A DNA stretch of 64,000 nucleotides from positions 75,512,186-75,576,185 of the forward strand of contig OU342630.1 of the NCBI GenBank assembly GCA_910589415.1, written 5' to 3'. A model generated the notes under the pieces. It did no database searches, had not been told where the DNA came from, and saw only the letters and a program-made list of their open reading frames with translations. This stretch comes from Malachius bipustulatus. Its lineage: Eukaryota; Arthropoda; Insecta; Coleoptera; Melyridae. Positions 1-10,300 of this stretch are shown here, piece by piece. Position numbers and translations under genes: made by a program. Positions within the stretch are counted from its first letter, which is position 1. Each line of letters opens with the position of its first letter.

Positions 1-1628
1 TTCAACAACGTTTCTATTGTCGGTTAGGAGTAATCTTGTCAATGTCGTGCAACTCCCGGAGCACCGTGCAAAATATTCCGCAGGGATTAAAACCCTGTTA
101 CTGTTAGGATTTTGAGGCCACAGCATTCAACTGCTACTACCGCTCGTGGTAAAATATAATTACATATTTCAAAAGTTTACATAGATACAACCTAGTTTTA
201 GTTAACTTCGAGTGAAAAGTTGGATACGTAACATATCTTAATATACCCAGACTAAATAGTCAACTATTTACACGTAAAATACACTGCTCTCACATAAACG
301 TGAACGTAAGTAGTTATCAAATTAACGATAGCTAAATACAAGCTCTGCCATTTCCTTATACCTACCTACATTTTCCAAACCCAGATGCGCCGCGGCGTAT
401 CATGTAATCGGCGTCTGTGTATATGCACTACAGTCGCCACCTCTAGGCCCGGGGGAAAGAACCGATGCTTCTCGCTGTGAGTTAATGGGAATGAGATTAC
501 CCCCGGTACGTGTAATTCACATTAATTACTCCAACAGGCCGCCGGACAGGTGAGTCAAACAGCGGTGCTGGAGCTAGAGTGTAAACAGATGCCCTCTGGT
601 CGTAAACTAGTAAATTGGGAAGGAAGTTTAACTAAGAACTAACAGAAAATTTTTCGACAAGAATAAAATAATATACATAGGTGTAGTTAGGTACATAATA
701 TGATCTGAAGATGGTAGGTGTAGGTATGAATTCAGTAGCGCATTCCTATACAAGAAAATGAACAATCATTTTTTATATTTTATCGAGCTTACTTTATTTC
801 TTTGGTTAGACATTTGTTGAGTGTTGAGGACTTAAACTATAAAATGTTGAGACAAATGAAACCAGAACTAGAGCGGCCGAAAATTTACTCATGATCGAGT
901 TACAGTATTTTTATTTTAGTAAAGCTCGTACATCAGCTAACATAAAGTTACTCTCGTACGTATAGATAAGTGCTTTTTACCATCTGATCCTGCCTTCAGT
1001 GACATAATCCCCAGTATCATCTTATAAATATGATTTCTAATCCAAATTGAGTGAAGTATTAAAATTAACTCAATACTGAGTTTGAGTACTGTAGAAGATT
1101 TAAAGGGAAACATTTCAAGTACCACCGCCATAATGAGTAATGCCTCAAGCTTGGTCACAGCTCAGCGTTACAACGTTCCATTGACTATTTTACATTTTTA
1201 AAAAGTTGTTTGATCATTTAATCATATTATGTAGTCGTAGAGAAAACAGCATCTTCTACTAGCGGAGAGTGGCAATTATTCACTGGGAGTTTATTCAAAG
1301 CATCCTTACGTTAGGTAATTGATACGAAACGAAACAAAATAACAACATAAAATATTAAGTTATACGCTATTGGCTAATACTCGTAATATCAAAATCGACA
1401 ATGCGATGCATTATTTTGTTTCTCTCAAATTTATATGGTAATGGAATTTCTTCCGATTATTAAATTTTTTGAATGTTGGAGTTGGAATATCATAAAAGAC
1501 AGAAGTGTTCCGTTTTGAATTATTGTAAGTACGTCTATAAGAACAACTCTACTACGCATACCTAAGTCTCCTACAAAGATACACCTTCATCCTTCGTCAC
1601 GCATCCATAACACCATTCGTAGCTACAA
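1..1628. other. Non-coding stretch, no gene seen
   Basis: AT-rich sequence with scattered TACCTA/TAGGTA words. The only open frames are short (the longest about 73 codons) and show no recognisable domain. I found no inverted or tandem repeat here that stands out by eye. Confidence 0.6.
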
Positions 1629-1965
1629 CTAATCACCCCTCAATCCTATCCCGTATAATGCACCCCCGACAATGCTAGTTCCCGGCATGCCTGGTATACC
1701 GGCGCCGGAACCGGATCCCGGCCCTATCTGCCGGGTCGGGTGCCTCCTCGCCGATGATGAACCGCTCGTCAGCCTCCCGCGCCCTTTGTTTCGTCGTAAT
1801 TGATGCCACCCTACCCCTCCACGTCCCGATAGGGATTCATCTTCAGCGGCGGTAGGGTTGCCTAACTCGCACTCTCGCAAGGCAAGAGTGCGATACGCCG
1901 TGAGATGCCGCCACTGTGAAGCTGAGCGGAACGATATCCTCGAGGTGTTGATGCCAGATTGTGAC
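1629..1965 (-). pseudogene. GC-rich remnant, possibly LINE 3' end
   Basis: This stretch is clearly richer in G and C than its surroundings. On the minus strand it has an 83-codon open frame (1629-1880) and, in another frame, an arginine/glutamate-rich reading. I do not recognise a domain. Arginine-rich, GC-rich ends of this kind occur in some insect non-LTR retrotransposons, which is the only reason I suggest that origin. It could equally be a fragment of another element or an unrelated GC-rich island. Confidence 0.22.
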
Positions 1966-2061
1966 AGAAAAGTGGGCTTTCCAAGAAGAAAGTTTCCAGC
2001 AAATATTATGTTTTATCAGCTGTCTTATTCAGGGAAAGCTTTCATCAAAAATAATAGTCTA

Positions 2062-2853
2062 TACAGGATGTCCAGGATTTTTTAACAAGGGATATCCACT
2101 GTTATTCAAAACAGAAATAATAAAATTTTGGAAATTCCATAGACAGCTCTACAGGCGCCGGTTTGTGGCTGCACCCTCAATATACATTTACGTCTTTCAA
2201 CGCCCAAGTAACCATCCTCTACTTGCTTTTTGTTTTTCAAATTTTTTTGCTCAGCAGGATTACTGACTTCGTTTTGCATACAATGAAATGAGTTTTTTGG
2301 AAATCGCAGCATTCTAAGCATCAAATTGTATTATTTTTTACAAACTATACTTATCAGATAATAGCGCCAAAATTTTTTTCAACCTAAAACGTGGCATCTC
2401 GACTTGGGTATGGAAAATCATTCGTTAACATAGTTAAGTACGCTTTATTGTCGCAAAGTGTAACCATGGAAATGAAAGTATGGCGAGAGCATAATTTCAT
2501 CTTTAAAAGACCTCAAGGTGTGTTCTTTGTTACTTCTTGGCAACGTTGTTTTTTTTTTTGAAGATTGTTTTGGCAAGCTAAATACCTATGCTTAAATTTT
2601 TAAAAATCGCATCTCACTATATTCAGAGCAAAATTAGTAATTCTGCTGAGGAGAAAAAAACTAAGGGTGTAATTTGAAAAAAAAAAAACAACAAATTGGC
2701 GATGATTACTTGCGGGTTGAAATGCATAAAGTTGCATTGAGGATACAGCTCGAAGGCCTTCAGAGTGTATGTGAAATTTCCCAAATTTCGTTTGTTTCTG
2801 TTTTGAAATAACGCGGATATCCCTTTAAAGAAGAAAATTTGGGACATCCTGTA
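2062..2853. mobile_element. Non-autonomous element with TACAGGATGTCC ends
   Basis: The left end begins TACAGGATGTCC and the right end is its inverted counterpart, GGGACATCCTGTA. Behind the tips the two arms keep matching for about 75 bases: both carry a GGGATATCC block and an AAAACAGAAA block in the same order. The inside has only short frames, so it encodes no transposase. The tip resembles the TACAGGGTG ends seen repeatedly in this window (18906, 24275, 45715, 46108, 49603). The superfamily is not determined. Confidence 0.6.
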
Positions 2854-2884
2854 TATCTATGTATATCCTGGTTCCTGGACAACT

Positions 2885-3025
2885 GTGTGCAGTACTAGAA
2901 ATTAAATTTTGGAGAAGCGGCAAACTTCTTACGAACTTATGTTTTGAACAAAATTTTCTGCTTCCCACTCCCTCGAAATTGCTTTTTTAGCGTAGTCAGT
3001 TATTGCACACAATTTCAGTACTGAC
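2885..3025 (-). repeat. Diverged copy of the 54815-55112 MITE family
   Basis: Read on the minus strand, this stretch shares in order the GTGCA-TAACTGAC block, the AAAAAAGCAATTTCG block, AACTTACG-like words and GAGAAGCGGCAAA with the MITE at 54815-55112. It is shorter and lacks clear terminal repeats, so it is probably a degraded copy. Confidence 0.45.
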
Positions 3026-3107
3026 GTGTACCTAGATGTTACAAAGTTTTGCGGAGTGTTTAAAAAAAGTACCTAGTTAGTAAAAAAACTACCCTGAGCT
3101 GATATTT

Positions 3108-4403
3108 GATTTTCATTCTCCCCTTTACGAAAGTGTAACTTTCTGTCTTGATAAGGCAACCGAAAGCGAAAGTAAATAGTTATTTACATTACAAGCTACG
3201 AAAGTTCACTTTTAGGTGTGAGGTGTATTTAAATACCCGAGGCGAAGCGTTAGCGTAGCCGAGGGTATTTAAAAACTCCGAGCATCTGAAAGAGCTTTCG
3301 TAGCGTGTAATGTATTAAACTTTTCATTCTCCCCTTGCCATATTGAACCACGGATTAAGAAGAAATGAGTAAAATAATACGATTCAGTGATAACAATGGA
3401 ATTATTATAAGGTGCCATGTTTTTAAGATTACCATAGTAACGATAGTTTTAAATTATTAATTTATGACACTGTCAAGTTTAAAACTCTGTACCGCTATAA
3501 TTTCAGAATATTTGATCGTAGTTTAGTTCAAAATGAATTTTATTCAAGCAGCTGCAAATTCCAGTAAATCTTTCTGGAACATACAATAATAATTATTTGT
3601 ATGTTCCAGAAAGATTTACTGGAATTTTTATTGTAGTTTTACATTTAATTTTCCATCTAAATAAACGTTAATCAAACTGAAATTTCTACTTTTTTGTCCA
3701 GGCCGCGAAAGTTTTTCATAGCTAGCAACCACCTAGCAACCTATCACCTAGGATGTTTTACTTTCGCTTTCGGTTGTCTTATCAAGACAGAAAGTTACAC
3801 TTTCGTAAAGGGGAGAATGAAAACATCCTAGGTGATAGGTTGCTAGGTGGTTGCTAGCTATGAAAAACTTTCGTGGCCTGGACAAAAAAGTAGAAATGTC
3901 AGTTTGATTAACGTTTATTTAGATGGAAAACTAAATGTAAAACTACAATAAAAATTCCAGTAAATCTTTCTGGAACATACAAATAATTATTATTGTATGT
4001 TCCAGAAAGATTTACTGGAATTTGCAGCTTCTTGAATGAAATTCATTTTGAACTAAACTACGATCAAAGATTCTAAAATTATAGCGGTACAGAGTTTTAG
4101 ACTTGACAGTGTCATAAATTAATAAATGAAAACTATCGTTACTATGGTAATGTTAAAAACATGGACCTTGTAATAATTCCATTGTTATCACTGAATCGTA
4201 TTATTTTACTCATTTCTTCTTAATCCGTGGTTCAAATATGGCAAGGGGAGAATGAAAAGTTTAATACATTACACGCTACGAAAGCTCTTTCAGGTGCTCG
4301 GAGTTTTTAAATACCCTCGGCTACGCTACGCTTCGCCTCGGCTATTCAAAAGACCTCGCACCTAAAAGTGAACTTTCGTAGCTTGTAATGTAAATAACTA
4401 TTT
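3108..4403. repeat. 1.3-kb foldback (long inverted repeat)
   Basis: Two arms of about 585 bases (3174-3759 and 3820-4403) are inverted copies of each other with few mismatches, separated by a 60-base loop. Each arm holds its own palindrome around CCAGTAAATCTTTCTGGAAC, so the structure is a hairpin carrying hairpins. The loop (3760-3819) is itself an inverted copy of the outer left flank 3108-3173 (the motif CCTTTACGAAAGTGTAACTT is in both), while nothing equivalent follows the right arm. No frame of note is present. It looks like a foldback-type or composite non-autonomous element. Confidence 0.75.
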
Positions 4404-4462
4404 TTCTATTCCTCTACGAACCGCATGATGTATAATTAAAACGTTTATCATTTTTATTCACA

Positions 4463-5329
4463 TACAGGTTATCCTAAATAAGTGCGCGAAATTTTAGGGG
4501 GTGATTCCTTGGCTCATTCTAAGTGAAAAAACTATTGACGTGTGAAGGAAATTTATGTGCTTTATATATGACCTACCTTTATTCTTTTATTTGCTATTGA
4601 CGTGGTCCGCAAATGCACCATTTTTAAGATACTGATGCCCGTATTCACAAAGCATTCCTGTCCTGTTATATCCCCAAAATAATTAAATAAATGGGATGAA
4701 GATATACAGTTGTTTATAGCATTAGAATGAGATGGAGATAATTGATTACGTAATTATTTAGGAAATTATCGTTTGTGAATACGGGCATGAATATAATATA
4801 ATATGTCAAATGAAGATTGTTTTCTAGTTTTTTGATCTCACGAAACGTTTAGAGATACAAAGCTCAACTTTTTGTACATATCTTACCATTATTAGCTAGT
4901 TATTAATGCCTAACTATTTTTTGTTTTCATATTCCGGTGACGGAGATTTTGCGGTTACGTTAGGTTTCTTGATCCCAATTTCTACGACACAAAAATTCGA
5001 CATTTTTATAAAAACGCATTTTTAACCGTCAATATTTTCAACACATAAAAGATACTCGTGGTCATAATTGCTAACATGAACCGTTTTCAAGATGCTAAAG
5101 GCCCTTTACAATGAAGAACTTGCTTCGGATGTTTCTTAAAAAAAAAATTGGATAAATAATATTTTTTTGAGATATCTCTTATCTCATTTTGACAATCATT
5201 ACCTCATTCTCTCTAATCTCTTTTTGAGACCCTGTATCTCGACAATGGTGCATTTTCGGGCACAGGTTAATGTTTGAGTTGAGTTAAGGAATCACCCTTA
5301 AAATTGTTCGAACTTTTAGTAATCCTGTA
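4463..5329. mobile_element. Non-autonomous element with TACAGG ends
   Basis: The left end TACAGGTTATCC and the right end AATCCTGTA are inverted, and the arms share GGGTGATTCCTT about 40 bases in. The inside is AT-rich with only short frames. It contains words such as CCCTGTATCTCG that also occur inside the other TACAGG-ended elements. It lies just after the foldback at 3108-4403. Confidence 0.5.
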
Positions 5330-6083
5330 CCTATTTAAAAAATATATTGAAATTAAATAAAAAGGGTTGAAGTAATTAGAAATGTTGCAGTAGATACCAA
5401 ATAATGCACCATGAAAAATTAAAACGACTCCCTGTACCTATTTGAAAATAGTTTAATTAATTTTAGTTTCCACTTAATTAACACATTTGGCAACCATGTA
5501 GGAACAGTAATGCTGCATGAAAACTATCGATAAGGAGAGATGGAGCTCTATCCCCTTCTCTGGGCACATTGTGCCTCCGAATTCTCATTAATGGATGAGC
5601 TCAGAATGGATAATTAATATGGGATTATAACTGCATACTGGAAATCCATTTAATTAATTTATTGCTTCAGTTGAAAATCTGCACAAATTCGTTATCGATG
5701 GGCTCCAGGTGGATTACTTGCACATACTAAATCGGACTGTTCTATATACTGAATGACACAATTAAAATATCTAATTAAATTTAAACGATCGTACCGGTTG
5801 GAATTAATTACCGCCGTAGAATGGCCTTTTAATATCATTAATATTCTTACCTGGGCTTTGCGCAGTTCATCCTTTCCAGTTTACACCTGAAAAATAAATG
5901 AGTTATTTATTATATTAATCATTACTTATGTAGTTCTTGATTAAAAATTAAATTAAACTCATTGTTCCTTGATATAAAGTACTTTTTACCAACTCTAATC
6001 TAAAGTTGTGTTTTATATTTTCCACAAAGAAAACTTAGGCATAAAAATACTTTTTTTATACGTTTTAATAAAGAGAGGTGTAA
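5330..6083. other. Non-coding flank of the BEL/Pao insertion
   Basis: AT-rich DNA with many AATTAA words and no open frame of note. Its last five bases, TGTAA (6079-6083), are the left copy of the target duplication made by the retrotransposon. Confidence 0.6.
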
Positions 6084-6641
6084 TGTTACGTCCTTGGTGA
6101 ATAATCGATTCGTATTCTCTAAGACACCACCGTTTCCTACCCCTTCCTATCCCTTTACACATCGGGACGAAGGAAAAGGACACCTGACCGGACAGGACCA
6201 CACATAGAGAGAAGAGTCGAGGTTTAACATCGAGAGAGGAAAGAGCCCGACATAGTGCCGTTCGTACCAGACTCGTCGATGCTGGTGTTACGGGAACGGG
6301 ATACCTAGTTCTTTAATTAAATAAGGAAGCGGTATAAAGTAGTGGAACAATCGTGGGTATAGTGGAGCAAAGTGAACAATAATAATAGTTACAACATCTC
6401 GCAAATTAAAACAAGTGCCCCTTTAGTCGGACAAGACACAAGGTCAGTAATTTCGATAATTATTAATTAATTGTGTTCCTGTCAATCATTGGCAATTATA
6501 GCCTGGTCCTTCCCTAAATTTTGATCCTGTCACCGTGGCGATTCGTCATTACCATCGCGGCATCGAGCCGCATTAATTTAGCCCCTTTCAGGATCGAATC
6601 GCGTCGTTAATATTTTTAGGCTCTTTGACGCGGAGTTAACA
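6084..6641 (+). repeat. 5' LTR of the BEL/Pao element
   Basis: 558 bp, starting TGTTACGTCC and ending GGAGTTAACA. It matches 12794-13351 throughout. A TATAAAG box at 6333-6339 is the likely core promoter, which would place U3 in the first roughly 280 bases. The minus strand of the first 110 bases is open but is not a gene. Confidence 0.95.
6333..6339 (+). promoter_or_regulatory. TATA-like box in the 5' LTR
   Basis: TATAAAG in the middle of the LTR, about 250 bases from its start, is where an RNA polymerase II core promoter of an LTR element is expected. The same word is at 13043-13049 in the 3' LTR. The transcription start is not visible from sequence. Confidence 0.4.
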
Positions 6642-6647
6642 TTTTTT

Positions 6648-6665
6648 TGGTCCCTCCGTAGTCGG
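6648..6665 (+). other. Candidate primer-binding site
   Basis: After the LTR come seven T residues (6642-6648), and the last T begins TGGTCCCTCCGTAGTCGG. TGG is the complement of the tRNA CCA tail, the usual start of a primer site. The rest does not read like a standard T-arm, since the residue expected to be C61 is not C. However, TCCGTAGTC is the complement of GACTACGGA, which occurs in the anticodon arm of insect tRNA-Arg(ACG) as I remember it. The primer is therefore uncertain. Confidence 0.4.
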
Positions 6666-6920
6666 ATAGGAAAGCTCGTGGAAATATAGTTCATTAATTG
6701 GTTGCATCATTTGTTTGAAATTAGTTTCTCACTCACTGTGTTAAGGTAGCCTGTTTGTAGGTCAAAGGATTCGAAATAGTCGATCCAAAGGACGCCAGAC
6801 GGCATTTTCACCCATTCCACTAATTTTACTCCATTCTCACCTCACTCCACTTCTTCGTTCGTTGCAGGTGTTCGTTTTAAAAACCTCTGTAATAGTTGAA
6901 ATATTTTCTCTCTGAATTCG

Positions 6921-7340
6921 CAGGGCAGAATATTGATTTTTGCATTCACGGTATACTGGGTACACTCGGTATCTTAAGTATTGTTTTTGGTGAATTCGAA
7001 TTCAATAATTTATTTTCAACTCGATATTAAATAAGTAACTTTCACTTGGTTAGGTACTTATTTTTGGTATTGCTCATCGTTCGTTGTTGTTGTATTTTTA
7101 CAGGTTTTTAACGAATAACCCTTTTTCGTTGTTACAGGGAAAATATTGATTTTTGTATTCACGGTATACCTACTGGGTACACTCGGTATCTCAAGTATTG
7201 TTTTTTGGTGAATTTCAAAGTCAATTTATTTTCAACTCGTTTTTAAATAAGTAACCTTCACTTGGTTAGGTACTTATTTTTAGTTATTGTTCGTATTTCG
7301 TTGTCGTTGTATTTTTTACAGGTGTAAAAAATAACCCTTA
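6921..7340 (+). repeat. 214-bp tandem duplication in the BEL leader
   Basis: Two imperfect direct copies, about 6921-7134 and 7135-7340, each open with CAGGG then ATATTGATTTTTG. They run through GGGTACACTCGGTATCT and CACTTGGTTAGGTACTTATTTT to TTTTTACAGG. They differ by small indels and substitutions. The second copy ends just before the Gag-Pol start. A partial third unit may precede them (TTCGTTGCAGGTGTTCG near 6860). Both copies contain pyrimidine-rich stretches ending in ACAG that resemble splice acceptors. Confidence 0.8.
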
Positions 7341-7382
7341 TTCGTTTATTGCTTTAGTGTTTTGTTGATACTCTTTAGCAAA

Positions 7383-10300
7383 ATGTCCAACACTTTGGTC
7401 GGAGCAAACGCTTCTGTTTCGAAGTTTTTGACTCGTTTGAACTCGATTCTGACAGTAGTTTCAGCACCCATTGATGAAAAGTCGCGTTTTATTGTCCTGG
7501 CTGCATGCGACAGCGCTTCAGATTTGTACAATCAGGTGCAGGAGGTTGATAGAAATATCCTGATTACGGTTGAGTCGGCAGATAAGAGTGCTTTGGTCGT
7601 AGATGTGTCATCGGAGATTTGGAAATCATACTCGGGACTACTTATCGAAGTTGATTCGGTTTATTTTCAGATTAGAGCGGTTCAATTGTCGTTGGAATCG
7701 ACTCAGGATACGGTGGTGAAATCACGTCATGGTTCGAGTGAATCGTTAAATAGTCGACAGTCTGGTGCTCCCGCGCTACCCCCCTCTGCAAGTTCACATG
7801 TGAAATTGCCTCGTATCGGTATACCTACTTTTGATGGTTCGTTGAGGATGTGGTCGGTTTATTATGATTTGTTTAGGACTTTGATTCATTCGAATGATTC
7901 GTTAGCTCCAATTGAGAAGTTCCAGTATTTAGTTTCGACTTTGTCAAAGGAACCTCTTACCCTTGTCAAACATTTACCACTGACAGATGACAATTATGTG
8001 ATAGCTTTCGATACTCTTGTCCAAAGGTATCAGAATGAGCGAGTACTTGCGACGTGTTATTGGCAGGCGATTTGTAATGCTCCCAAAATAACGGATTCTG
8101 ATTCCTCACAATCGCTTCGTGAATTGTTGAATACCTTTTCAGAAAATATTACAGCTTTGGGTCAGGTCTCAGGCGTCTCTCTCTGGGATTTCACTTTGTT
8201 CAACTGGTTGCTACAGAAATTGGATAACGCTACTCGAAAGCGTTTCGAACTCCAATTTGCATCTGAAGAGTATCCATCATATTCGGATTTGCACAAGTTT
8301 TTGTCGTCACAGTGTCGTGCATTAGAATCATCTTTGGGGAATGACCTATCTCCGTCTGCAGTCGTTGGTAAGCGGAGTAGCGTCAAGTCTGGTGGAAAAG
8401 TGGAATCGAGGAATTCACATGCATTTTTGTCAACGTCGAGTGCGTCTTCATCGAAGCAGTCGTGCTTCCATTGTAATGGAGAACACCCGATCTCGAATTG
8501 TCGTTCTTTTTTGAAGTTGGACCCGCGCAAGCGTTTTGAGGCTGTGAAGGCAGCGCGCTTGTGCCTAAATTGTTTTGGCCCTTCACACTTGGTGAAGCAG
8601 TGCCCCTCTTCTCATTCGTGTAAGGAGTGTGCAGGTCGGCACCACTCTTTATTACATTTCGTTAAACTTAGTAATTCGGATGGAGCAGCTTCTCATCGAG
8701 TTGAGCCGCCTCCAGTCGCATCCACGGTTGCCATGTCTTCTCTCCCATCCTTTCAGGATGTTCGTTCTCGTTCTCGTAGCAATACTACGGTTCTTTTAGC
8801 AACCGCATGTATTGAAGTTCAAGACAAGTGGGGCAACTATCAAGTGGTTCGTTCTTTAATTGACTCTGGCAGTCAGTCGTCTTTTATTACTGATCGGTGC
8901 CGCAAGCGTTTGGGCTTGCACTTGAATCGATCATCAACACCTATTTCTTGTTTGGGTCACGTGACCTTGGGATCGGCCCAGGGATCATCTGATTGCATTA
9001 TTCGTCCCGTTGGGGTACCATCACCTACTTTTAAAGTAAGTACTTTGGTCTTGCCCAATATTTGTGGAAAACTTCCCAGTGTTGACATTTCGCCATCGAA
9101 GGCGCTTGATAATTTGAAGTTAGCGGATCCTAATTGGTACACGCCTGGTTCTGTCGATGTTTTGCTAGGAGCTGACATCTTTCCCAATATTGTTCATGGT
9201 GGTTATTTGTCGGGCAGTGATAACTGTCCAGCCGCAATGAACACGACGTTTGGTTGGGTTCTTTTGGGAACCATTTCGTCGAAGGTTGCGGGCGAGGTTC
9301 AAGCTTGTTTTGCGTCGGTAGATTCGACCCTTGAAGAGACTCTTAAGGCATTTTGGAGAGTTGAGGAGGTGCCTTCAGTTGAGGTTTGCTCTAATGAGGA
9401 ACAAGAGGCTGAGTCGTTGTTCGTTGAGTCTCATTATCGAGAAGAATCAGGTCGTTTTGGGGTATTGTTGCCATTTAAGGATAGCAAAGAGTTGCCTATC
9501 TTTAATGATTCGTTGAATGTCGCAGATCGTCGTTTGCTCGCTTTGGAGAGACGATTGTCGAGGTTGCCTCACATTAGAGACATGTATGTAGAGTTTATGA
9601 AAGATTATTTGGAGGCTGGGCACATGTCGTTGGTGCCATTGGAGTCGGAATCTGCAAACTCTTATTACATTCCGCATCATTGCGTTTTTAAAGACCCTGG
9701 TGTTTCGATGTCTTCTGATGTGTCTTCGCTCGCCCCAGTATCGTCGAAAATTCGTGTCGTGTTCGACGCCTCGGCCAAAGCATCGAACAATCTTTCGTTA
9801 AATGATACCTTGTTGATTGGTCCGAAGTTGCAAAATGACATCACTAGTGTTTTGCTTCGTTTTCGAGAGAACAAATTCGTGTTCACTTGTGACATTAGGC
9901 AGATGTATCGGCAAATTTTAGTTGGAGATTCACATCGACAGTATCAATTAATTCGTTGGCGTTTTTCAGAAAAGGATCCTATTCGAAGTTACAAATTGAA
10001 CACTGTAACTTATGGTGTTTCGTCCTCGCCATATTTGGCCATTAGGTGCTTGTTACAATTAGCTCAAGAAAATTCTGAGAAGTTTCCTCTCGCTTCGAAA
10101 GCCATTCGTCTCGGGCTTTATGTCGATGATTTTGCCATTGGGGCAAATCAAATCGAGGAAACCTTGGAGTTGAGAAATCAGCTCATTTCGCTATTGCAAT
10201 TGGGACAATTTGAGTTGCGGAAATGGTCTGCTAACAATCCACAATTGCTTCAGGATCTGCCGGTTGAACATTGTCAACAGCAGTCATCCAACTTTGATTC

